This document shows positions 55,277 through 64,000 of a stretch of 64,000 nt of DNA, in pieces. The position numbers and the translations under genes were made by a program. Origin of the DNA: Lasiosphaeria ovina. Its lineage: Eukaryota > Ascomycota > Sordariomycetes > Sordariales > Lasiosphaeriaceae. The stretch lies in NCBI GenBank assembly GCA_033439765.1, contig JAULSN010000009.1:2046001-2110000 (forward strand), in the 5' to 3' direction. Under the pieces are notes generated by a model. The model made no database searches. It saw only the letters and a program-made list of their open reading frames with translations, and had not been told where the DNA came from. Every line of letters starts with the position of its first letter. Position 1 is the stretch's first letter.

Positions 55277-57169
55277 TCACGCCTTGCAATGCTCAGCCCA
55301 GTTCTCCTCGATCCAGGACGCCATGAGCTCCGTGAACGTGCCGTCGACATAGAGCTCGACGTCTTCGTTGGTGTAACTGCCGCCGGAGTACTTTAGCGCG
55401 AGGAGGACCCACGGCTGGATGAAGTCGAAGAACACCAGGTCTACGGTCTCCGGCGGGCTCTCGGGCGCGAACCCCACCTCAGCCTGGATGCAGTTCGGCA
55501 CCGTATAGAAGTCGATCGGGGCGTGCACCGCGTCGTCTCCGTCGGTGCCGATGTCGTCCCTTGTGGTGTACCCCTGGACGAGGGCGGGCTTCTTCTCCGA
55601 TTGCTGCCGCTCCTCGCCGCCAAGGGGCTTCTGCGCTAGTTGGCTGTCATACTCGTCCTCTCTGTCATTTCTGCCATTGTCGTTGTTGTTGTTGTTGTCC
55701 TTGGTGTAGATGATAGGCTCGTGAATTGCGAACTGCTCCGGGGGCCCCATAAACCGCGGATCCATATCGTACAGCGAGCTGGCTATTGGCCCGGCATTGT
55801 TGATCATCCTGATGACGTTCCGGGCGACTCTGTAGGGCACATCGGGGATGTAGTTGAGGACGCTCAGGAACGGGGAAACGATGTGTGTTGAGTCCCTTGT
55901 GAAGGAGCCCTTGAAGATGTCGAATCGGATGGCACCCGTATTCATGATCACCAGGCGCGGTATATCCTTCCGGTTGTCCCTCACGGCTACCGCTGGAAGT
56001 ACTTCCTTCTCAAGCCATGTGTAGATGCTGTCTTCGTGGGGATAGGGTGTCCTGCTCATCCAGTAGTCTTTTGGCGCACAGCCGAAGCTGTAATCAAGAT
56101 CGAGCTCCTTGCGAGCTTTGACAATCATGGCCGTAACGTTACGGCCGTGTTCGGTGGGGAATGTTGAGAGATTGAGGCCCGTGTGGTAGTAGAGCCCGTA
56201 GAGGTTGTTGTCGATGTATCTGCGCTGGAAAGAAAGGGCGCCTGCGTCAGTCGAGGAGGGTGTTTTGGCGGCTCTCTTCAGGTCGCCCGTGACAGACATC
56301 CAGCCAATCGTCTCAAAATACCTCCCGCTCGCTATCGCAAACGAGTTTGAGTCGTAGGCTGTGGCGTCGCGTACATGGACATGGCCGCCAAAGAACAGGA
56401 TAGGGGTGAGCGGGTTCTGCTGCCGAATCGCCGCAAATATGTCCTTGAATACCCGCATCTGAATCCCGACATGGCCGATGACAACAAACAGATCCGTCTG
56501 CTCCCTTATAGCACCCTGGAACCACTGCTCCTGGATGGTCTCCTTTACGGGCTGGACGACGGTGTTGTTGGCATTCCCGGTGAAGTCAAAGAGGAAGCCA
56601 AAGGCGACAATGTCCAGTTTTTGGTTCTTTGTCTGGAACTTGCGATATCTTTGTGACATTGGAATGCGTTTGCCAGACTCTGGGTCGATGTAGTCTAGGT
56701 TGGAAGCTATGTAGTTGTTTTTGAAGTTTGGGACCGTCTGCAGATGCTCCTGGTCCGCCGTTGGAGCTTGGTAGAGCTCGTGGTTTCCCGTGCATATGAT
56801 GTCGACCTGCTGTTCCCGGTAGATGTCGTAGTAGTATTCGCCCTTGGGGCTCGAGGCATCGTAGAGGCCGTTGCCCTCGACGCGGTCGCCCGTATCGACG
56901 AGGAGGAGGTCGACGCCCTGGGCGTCTGCGGTTTGCCGCATGTGCTCGGCAAACGAGACATAGTCGCCCCAGTCGGCCGAGAACTGAGACTCCTGGAGGT
57001 GGCCGCCATGCCAGCCGTGAGTGTCTGTTGTGTGTAGAAAGTTGAGGTTGCCCCAGCGAAGGTCTCGCATGGGAGCCGCGACGGGCTCGGCTGCGCTGGG
57101 TTGCGCCGCCTTCGCTGTCCTGGCAAGCGCAGCGATGGCACTGCCGAATATTGCCGCTCTAAGAATCAT
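55277..57169 (-). CDS. secretory-pathway metallophosphoesterase (5'-nucleotidase-like)
   Basis: One exon, 630 residues, ATG at 57169. A signal peptide or anchor (MILRAAIFGSAIAALARTA) precedes a calcineurin-like phosphoesterase domain with intact metal-binding blocks: TTDTHGWHGG (DxH), LLVDTGDRVEGN (GD), CTGNHELY (GNHE), VIGHVGIQM and FFGGHVHVRD (GHxH-like). A C-terminal 5'-nucleotidase-like domain follows (LVIMNTGAIRFDIFKG). An Asn/Asp-rich low-complexity insert (about residue 490, five Asn from AAC repeats) interrupts it. It resembles the fungal family that includes yeast YHR202W, a vacuolar protein; the substrate is not known. N-glycosylation sites (NNTV, NLST, NVTA) fit passage through the ER. 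Confidence 0.87.
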   Translation of the reverse strand: MILRAAIFGSAIAALARTAKAAQPSAAEPVAAPMRDLRWGNLNFLHTTDTHGWHGGHLQESQFSADWGDYVSFAEHMRQTADAQGVDLLLVDTGDRVEGNGLYDASSPKGEYYYDIYREQQVDIICTGNHELYQAPTADQEHLQTVPNFKNNYIASNLDYIDPESGKRIPMSQRYRKFQTKNQKLDIVAFGFLFDFTGNANNTVVQPVKETIQEQWFQGAIREQTDLFVVIGHVGIQMRVFKDIFAAIRQQNPLTPILFFGGHVHVRDATAYDSNSFAIASGRYFETIGWMSVTGDLKRAAKTPSSTDAGALSFQRRYIDNNLYGLYYHTGLNLSTFPTEHGRNVTAMIVKARKELDLDYSFGCAPKDYWMSRTPYPHEDSIYTWLEKEVLPAVAVRDNRKDIPRLVIMNTGAIRFDIFKGSFTRDSTHIVSPFLSVLNYIPDVPYRVARNVIRMINNAGPIASSLYDMDPRFMGPPEQFAIHEPIIYTKDNNNNNDNGRNDREDEYDSQLAQKPLGGEERQQSEKKPALVQGYTTRDDIGTDGDDAVHAPIDFYTVPNCIQAEVGFAPESPPETVDLVFFDFIQPWVLLALKYSGGSYTNEDVELYVDGTFTELMASWIEENWAEHCKA

Positions 57170-58881
57170 TATAAACTACGACGTCGTGCACTTTCAGAAG
57201 CAATACTCTCTCTCGGGTTGTGATGTTGGTTCGTCTTAAAACACCGGAAGGCTCCGGTGGCAGAGCCTGTCAGCCATGCAGGTGAATTAGCTTGGCAGCC
57301 AGGGGCCCACTGACGGGTGCCTACAGGTAGCTCCGTACTGTGCCCTTCATCGAAGTGGAATCTACCTGCAACTTAGGTATAGATAACAAGCATGTGACTG
57401 AATACGCTATTCCTCTTGACATTTATACATCGATGCATTCTTTAATCATTTGGCGGTTTAAACGGAAATACCGAACCTTCAACCCCTGTTTACATCGTGC
57501 TTTGTGGGTTCCCGTCGTCGCCTTGAAAGTTATGGAGACGTGGATTCTAGCTGTTATTCTTGGTCCGTCTTTCCCCGCGCGGGTGCTGTCTGGTGCTGTG
57601 GGTCAAGGGCAACTTGAATCCGGGCAAGCCGGGGACAGGGAGCAAAGTTCTAGTGTAAAGTTACAAACGAAACATGGGTTCCCAAAGTCTGACCTGCGTC
57701 CAACTCCGCTCATCCGCAGTGTGGGGCCTGGTGGATAGACAGACACGAACGCAGCCCGGATTACATACGGGTGTTCAAGCAAGACACGATGTCTCCGATG
57801 GGGGTGACGAGCTGCAGAGTGACTTGATTGCCCGCAGGTCAGTTTCTCAGCCTAGGTCTAAGCAGGGAGCTACCGAGGTATCATCTATACATCATGTCCT
57901 TATCACTCTGAGTCTCCTTCACTCTTATCAGTTTTGGGTGCACGAGACCACCAGTTCCGAGTCAAAGATGGGTGCTTCTTGCTGCTCGCAATCAAGAATG
58001 GCAGTCACGGTGGTGTCGAGAAAACATCACCCGCCCCACACAAGCTAAGCCGCAGGTGCATCCTCCTCGTACGGTTCGCAGGTGACGACCGCTAAGACCT
58101 ACACACCCCTTGCGTCGAGACTAAAATTGAGTTCGGCGCCAAGACTCCAACAATAACCCCGCACCCTCGATGAGCTGCGATTTGGATGGATGGCGGGTCC
58201 CGCCTCGATTGTCCCGGCCGCAAGGGACATTTCTCTCCCTCCAATGGCCCCGCTGGTGATCAGTCGATGGGGCTTTATCTCGACGCCATGCAGAGCCAAA
58301 GCCGCCCTGCAGCTGCGCTGTCCCTTCCTGCTTCTGTTGTTCCAATACATTTCCCGGCCTGGCTTGGCTCGACTCCATTTCGCAACGCCCAGCTCCCCAA
58401 TCCGGCGTTGCCCTTGCGGCCCTCACGTGTCACCACATAGTACATTGAATGCTCGTCTTTGCTTTTCCCCTCGGGCTGGTGGAATTCTGTCCGAGAAACC
58501 ACACGAAGCTGAAAAAGACGTTTGCTTCGTTGCGGACCACGGGCTGATCTTCTCGTGTCAAAGAGCCGGCTACAGTTCTGGTTACCTTGGCTGGCGGCAG
58601 AGCTGAGTTGATTGGGCAGCCCGTGTAGTAGAAGAGCTCGGCATCTTCTTGCTGATCAACCGGTACCCGTCTTTCGTCCCATCCCATCATCCTTGTTTGT
58701 TGTCACTGCGCACTGCGCTCTCCACCGCACTGGTCACTTAGATGCCGTGCTTCCCGTTCGGATAGAACAGCACAAGAAGTGGCCCGCTGTCGTCATTCTC
58801 TCTCCTTTCCCCATCTCCAGCCTAGCCGCACCTTGCCTCCGCTCGCCTCTCAAAGGCAAGAACCCCGTAGCGGCAGCAGCC
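57170..58881. other. divergent promoter region
   Basis: 1.7 kb between the phosphoesterase (-) and the 232-residue gene (+). Open frames around 58190-58690 overlap on both strands and show no family; nothing further recognised. Confidence 0.45.
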
Positions 58882-59669
58882 ATGGTGATAACCAATACCG
58901 CGCCGCCTTACACCCCTGCGGCGATCGAGACAATCAGTCCCGAGGACTTCGAAACTGCGTCTGTCCGTTCAGCCGCACCGTCCTACAGTGAGTTTTTGGT
59001 TGTCAAACATCCAGAACCGCCAATATTGGCCTCTGTGTTCTTGACCCGACTGACGGATCGTCGCACCTGTTCCTAGCGTCTGATGCCCCGTCCTATCACT
59101 CTACCGTCCCGCTCAACTCTGACCCCGTCCCGCCGTACTCTCCGCCGGCACGTCTGGCCACGCCGGCGGCTTCCTCGTCTCTTCTTAACCTGGGGGACAG
59201 TGGCAGCAACCTATCTCGGCCTCAGTCTAGCTCGGCGACGACGGGCAGGCAGGAAGGACAGCAACAGATTGGCCTCCCCCCCGTACCGACGGGCCCCCGA
59301 GTAGTCGAGCCGTCTCTGGGGCAGTTCCGCATCCCCTCGTGGTCAACCATCCACTCTAACCCCACGGCGCGACACTACCACAGCGTTGCCCTGCGGCGTG
59401 TAGCAGCTGCCAGCAACGAGGCCACCACGCAGCGTCTCGGGCGCATTGTGCTCGACCGCATTGAAGAGGAGGAGCGCAACCGCTCTCGCCCACTCGAGGA
59501 CCCGCACCTCGTTGGCGAAGAGGCGGCCGCCCGGGCCCGGCGGGAGCGGCTCGCCCGCGAGAACGGCGACGAGATTTTGATACGCGAGGATCGCAGATGG
59601 GACTGGTTCCTTAGCGAGCTGTCTGCACGCAAGCAGCCGCGCTCGAGGTTCACCATGGGCTGCCGGTAA
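58882..59669 (+). CDS. unknown 232-residue protein with basic/acidic helical C-terminus
   Basis: Exons 58882-58987 and 59077-59669 join in phase across a GTGAGT...CCTAG intron. Not recognised as a named family. The N-terminal half is Ser/Pro/Thr-rich and probably disordered, with repeated SAAPSY/SDAPSYHS and PPYSPPARL motifs; PPxY-like PPYTP and PPYSP could bind WW-domain ubiquitin ligases. From about residue 120 the chain becomes ordered: FRIPSWSTIHSNPTARHYHS and then a long charged helix (RLGRIVLDRIEEEERNRS, RARRERLARE). It closes with DRRWDWFLSELSARKQ. The layout resembles uncharacterised conserved filamentous-fungal proteins. No signal peptide or membrane helix. Confidence 0.75.
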
Positions 59670-60740
59670 AGTTCCACGCCATGGTGAAAAAGAGAGTGGC
59701 TTAAGGTTCGCTATCGGACAAGTAAGCATGTGCTGGATCAGAAAGAGTGAAGAGTCAGAATAGCCCCTATCCACCCAATATGCCCAGAGGGATCAGAAAA
59801 GAAAGCGTCCTCGATGTTCTTCTTCTCTTATCCGCTCGTAGCGTGGCGCCCATTAGGTCTAGACCGTCGTCTCCTTTCTTTCTTCGAGACACACGGTCAT
59901 GGGTTTCATTTCTTTCCATTCCTTCTTTCTCCCAGGCAACCTTTCGGCCCCCCCCTCTGAATTAGACAAGGGGCCTCCTTCACTGCATAGGGCGGAACAT
60001 TTTTTAGGCATATATTTCCTCATTTGTCGAGGCGTTCCAGGATATCGGTTGCATGAGTGGGCATCCTCTCGACTCACTTCCTTCAGACTAAGGGGCTGGA
60101 TCAAGACCCCCTAGATTTTCATAAATTGAGTGCGTCGTCGACCTGACACTGTCAGTGGCTGGTATCGTAAATATGCGTGTGTGCACGTGTATGTGCGTGG
60201 AAGCCGAAAGGCTCGCTCTGTCGTGAATGCTGTTGTAGAACGCAAGGGATGAGAAATCTGGAACAACCCAGGTCGAACCCCCTTGCCAAGACCAACTGTC
60301 TACCTACCGACACTTTAGTTTCACAAGAGGGAGACGCCATGTTTAATACCAAACTTACAATCTTTTTGTTTTCACTTGCTGCTGTACTCGTCTATGTACG
60401 TAGTTGACCTGACTCAGCGACGTGCATTAATTGTCTGCAATAGGAGACAGGCGCGATATAAGTGGCAGGCACCGAATGGTTAATATAGATGAATTTCCAA
60501 CATCTGTTCCCCGGAACCCGTACCTGGAATTACCTGGGATCTCACAGCCCATGGACACATAATGATATAGGGTCTTCGTCTCTCTATTGGACCTGAAAAG
60601 GGTTACACATCCGTTAAACGCCAGGCCAAATGCTACCTGTAACAACAACCCCCCTCACCGCGCACGTGTTCCACTTCTGGTATACACATTTTTGGTACAC
60701 TTATGTTCTGTCAATGCCGCCAAATTTATGACGAGACCGC
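59670..60740. other. intergenic, convergent 3' ends
   Basis: 1.1 kb holding the 3' UTRs of the 232-residue gene (+) and the V-ATPase proteolipid gene (-). No gene could be supported. Confidence 0.45.
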
Positions 60741-61688
60741 TTAGCCCTTGCTCTTGGTGTTCAGGATGAGAGCAACAATAAGCCTAGGTTGAGGCAACGA
60801 GACTCTTGGTTAGCAACAATTAGGCTGGGAGGAAGGAGAGTTGAGTCTTTCTCACCCGTAAAGACCAAGAACTTCGCCGAAAATGAGAATCAGCACCATG
60901 CCAACAAAGACTCTCGACTGCGACATGTATGACCTGACTCCCTTGTCGCCGACGATGCCAATGCAGTAACCGGCGGCCAGTCCTGTGAGACCAACGGAGA
61001 GCCCGCACGCGAGATGCATAAAGCCACTACTCAATATTAGTATGTCGACACCGCTACAAACGTTTGTAGTTGAGGAAGTAAGCGTACTTGAACAAGCTAT
61101 AGTGTGTATTCGATGATGGTGGTCCGAGATCCTGCGCGATCAGTACCGAGATGACGAGCGAGTAGACGGCAATAATTCCGGACATGACGACTGGAATAAG
61201 GCACTGCGTAGTTGGAGCAAGACTCTAGTTAGTGTACGGTCTCTCAAGACTGAGACGCCGGGACCGGGACTCCTTGGGCATAAACCCCGGTCATGTATCG
61301 CTTCTCACCTTCATGATCAGGTCCGGCCGGAATGTTCCAACACCCGCGATACCGATCCCAGATTTCGCGGTGCCATATGCAGCTCCTAAGCCTGGAGATG
61401 AGAGGCATTATCAGTTCTGCTGTATTTGAACACGACGGTTTGCAGCACGGGGCGGGGACATATTGGCGCAAGCTGGTCCTCGGATGACCGGACAGGGGAA
61501 GAGGAGAGGTTCAACATACTGCCAAAGATCATGGCTGAAGCAATTCCGGCCTACGAAGAAAAACAATGTCAGCCAGCTGCCGATGAGAGGCACGCTTTTT
61601 CGCATGATAGAATGGGGCCAACATCGAGACATACCATGCCCAGAAAGGGCGCGAACTTGGGCGCCAGCTCCGAGTCGGGATTGCTCAT
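60741..61688 (-). CDS. vma11: V-ATPase proteolipid subunit, c' (Vma11)-like
   Basis: Six exons on the minus strand: 61688-61635, 61550-61520, 61391-61309, 61203-61088, 61026-60856 and 60783-60741, giving 165 residues. This is a membrane subunit of the proton-translocating Vo ring of the vacuolar ATPase. Four membrane helices are seen. [20 protein letters not shown] opens the chain, then [40 protein letters not shown], and finally [20 protein letters not shown] with the proton-carrying Glu. The sequences [25 protein letters not shown] and GVRSYM are closer to yeast c' (Vma11) than c (Vma3), but the c/c' choice is not certain. Every splice junction restores conserved sequence, including a 31-base exon. 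Confidence 0.92.
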
Positions 61689-63876
61689 CTTGGCGAGAGT
61701 TTTCGTGGACTGGATGAGTGGGAGAGTTCGGAGCTCGGTAGCTCAGTTGCCCAATCGTATGGTGAAAGCGCGTGATGGCCGGGCGCCGGGAGCTCGAGAT
61801 GGGAGCTGTCTCTGGAATTTGGTGATCAAGAGAGTCGCTGCTGCGAAGGCGACGACGCAGCTTGTTGCACGAGCCCCCAGAAGTTCCACCACCCAACAGG
61901 CAGTTGGAGTTACAGATCACGTGCCAGGTCAGCAAGTCCCCACTTGCCTTGCACAGCCTAGGGTTTCTTCCTGCTTGCGATCGAATACATGCTAGGTATT
62001 CGCAGTCATTGGGTACCAACTCCTGAATCCGAGATCTTTCTTGCTTCGGGACATCCTACGCCAGTAACAACGCGTCCGTGGTACATGATATTCCATAGCA
62101 GGTGCAGTGGGAAACCTTCAATTGCACATCGCGGATAGCCGTTGGGTCTTGACCCACGCGGGCGGTACGGCCTGAGTTCGGAGCTGCAGAATACCCGACC
62201 TGAGGTATCCGTACCTCCATCCAGACCTTACATTTCCTTCACTCACGGACACCTGGATCAAAAACGCCATTTACGCAAGTTTTGGCCAAGCCCACGTAGG
62301 ACTTATGGATCCTACCTACTACCAGTGTTTGAGACTATAAACGACCAACACAGACATCACCCAGAGGCTGCCGCGCTATGTATCTTATATTATCGGGCAA
62401 CTGTTCAAAGCAAAGAGAGCACCTCTGACCTGGGGTACCTCAGGCGCCACATGTATAAGAACAATACATACACTACACGCCAATTAGACTGAAACCAATA
62501 CCCTCACTCCCGTCTCAGAACCTCCAGCTATCACGGTACCTAAAGTACGTAACAGAAGGGTAAAGTGGGCAAGCAGGCGACACGAGAAGTTGTCGACTCG
62601 GTTGTCAACTGGGCCTCCGATATTTACATTGCGTAATGGGTGCCTGCGCAGAGGTGAGGTAGCTATGGAAGGTATCTGATGAAACGTGCGTGCCTGTCCT
62701 TGTTCTCTGTCAGGTTGGAATGTCGAATCCCGCTCGAAAGTCATATCTGTTTTCGCCGTCATCCCCCTCATTTCCATTGCAACACACCCCATCAATATCA
62801 CTAACCAAGGCACAGCCTCAAGCCGTGACAGCCTAATTGTCATCCTCCCATCTCCGGCTTTTTCTGTAATTTGGCGCCCGGAGCAGAGCTGTAAGTACAG
62901 GTAGGCACGGTGCTCTTGAGTTTATGCTATGCTGTGTTATCTCAACAACAGTGAAGAAAACACAAGCACCAAGTGACACCCGAACTGCAGGGGAGGGGAA
63001 CCTAGCTGACCCGCGCCAGCAACAGCGCCCCCTCAGGCGGAGCGATTTAGTGGATCGCGAAACACCCGACATTTCTGGGCCTAGCAAAGAGCCACTAGCT
63101 GGGTGTGCATCGCCAAAGCCGAATCTGAGTCCAGGGTAGGTGTGCTGTGCCTGGAGCGAAAACAAGCACCCGCCGTTCTCTTCCCGTGTCGCTGCCAACT
63201 TCAATAACCAGGGCAGGGCGATTGCATATCCCTCCACGGCAAACTTCCATTCTCTACCCGTTCACGATACGGAGCTGCAAGATTTTCCCCAATGTGCCCC
63301 TAATACCAAGGCCGCTCTTTGCCTTGAGGACCTAAGACTGCCAGGTCCGTACGCTCGCCAATCCGTCTGGTCAGGATTCCAACTAGGCTCGGAGGTGGCC
63401 CGCCTGTGACGGTCTTGTTGCTCGCAATCGTTTCCCCAATCCCCAAGCCCACGCTGCCCAAAATTTCTGGCGCCTGCCCAGGGGGCATCAAATCATCTCT
63501 CCCAATAACGTCACTCGCCCGTGTGCCCGCAGGCTCAGGGCAAAGCGGTCGACAAATACCCGTTTTTCCAACCTCCCCTCGCGGGACGAAACGAGACGAC
63601 GGCAAATTAATATTTCTCCCGTCGATCGGACTCGTCGCCGTCGTCGTGGACACTCACCCCACCAAATACGCCGTTGAGGGAGTTGGCGAGGCCTCCGTCG
63701 ACTACGAGATTCGAGTAAGTTTACGATTACTCCACTTTTGATTACAATGGCTGCGCGCCCATGGTGAATTCTAGACTGCCAGACAATCAACAGCCAGGGC
63801 ATAGCAACTGTGCAAGCAACGCGAAATGGTTTGCACACAAGTTCTGACGATGTTGGCAGTAGCAGACACAGGCATC
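61689..63876. other. divergent promoter region
   Basis: 2.2 kb between the V-ATPase gene (-) and the truncated gene at the right edge (+). No supported gene. CT-rich and GA-rich leader-like stretches occur on both sides. Confidence 0.45.
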
Positions 63877-64000
63877 ATGGCCGACTATCAGCAGGATCGA
63901 GCGCCACCTCCGCGGCCGAGCCAGTATGGGCACTCAAACAACTTCCAACGGGACGCCGCATTTTCCAACATCTTCGGCGCCGACCCCCCACCCGGCAGGT
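63877..64000 (+). CDS. N-terminus of proline-rich protein, cut by window end
   Basis: The ATG at 63877 opens MADYQQDRAPPPRPSQYGHS, followed by NNFQRDAAFSNIFGADPPP, still open at the last base (41 codons seen). The start is hydrophilic and Pro/Gln-rich without a signal peptide, as in large fungal signalling proteins, but 41 residues are too few to name it. Confidence 0.55.
   Translation, partial: MADYQQDRAPPPRPSQYGHSNNFQRDAAFSNIFGADPPPGR

Overview
The window looks like nuclear DNA of a filamentous ascomycete, most likely a Sordariomycete. Genes are split by short introns (about 50-130 bases) with GTAAGT-like donors, CTAAC-like branch points and CAG/TAG acceptors, intergenic DNA is long, and the proteins (Efr3, Atp12, a BEACH protein, complex I 9.5 kDa, Wbp1, Isy1, V-ATPase proteolipid, DUF7924) are typical of that group. 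No operon, CRISPR array, rRNA or convincing tRNA was seen. Exon limits were worked out by hand from splice signals, reading phase and protein family knowledge.

Left part (1-26 kb), mostly housekeeping: an AlkB-like 2OG-Fe(II) dioxygenase with cysteine clusters (+), the F1-ATPase assembly chaperone Atp12 (-), an F-box/2EXR-like protein (+), a 104-residue protein with a Chz1-like motif (+), and the plasma-membrane PI4-kinase scaffold Efr3 (-). A 4.4 kb gap follows that holds a 19-bp tandem repeat and an old inverted-repeat element with a younger MITE nested inside it. Then come a damaged secreted VAO-type flavin oxidase (+), a 1056-residue unknown protein (-) and a vacuolar subtilisin (-).

Middle part (26-37 kb), an accessory island: few genes, degenerate Tc1/mariner and pogo/Fot-type transposases, a second copy of the old inverted-repeat element, five similar short hairpins and a perfect 18-bp-arm inverted repeat. 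Between the two transposase relics lie two related, unrecognised genes. Each encodes a short N-terminal motif, a low-complexity linker and one membrane helix, followed by a completely different repetitive tail: Tyr-Pro-Asp-Gly repeats in one and collagen-like Gly-X-Y in the other. Each also has a predicted 5' leader intron ending 3-4 bases before the ATG. This is the best candidate for something undescribed.

Right part (37-64 kb), housekeeping again: a 2609-residue BEACH/WD40 protein (+), complex I 9.5 kDa subunit (-) divergent from the oligosaccharyltransferase subunit Wbp1 (+), a DUF7924 protein (-), splicing factor Isy1 (+), a secretory-pathway metallophosphoesterase (-), an unknown 232-residue protein (+), a V-ATPase proteolipid with six coding exons (-), and the first 41 codons of a proline-rich protein cut by the window end. 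The neighbours do not form one pathway. Several serve organelle ATP, proton or membrane systems, but the order gives no sign of co-regulation.
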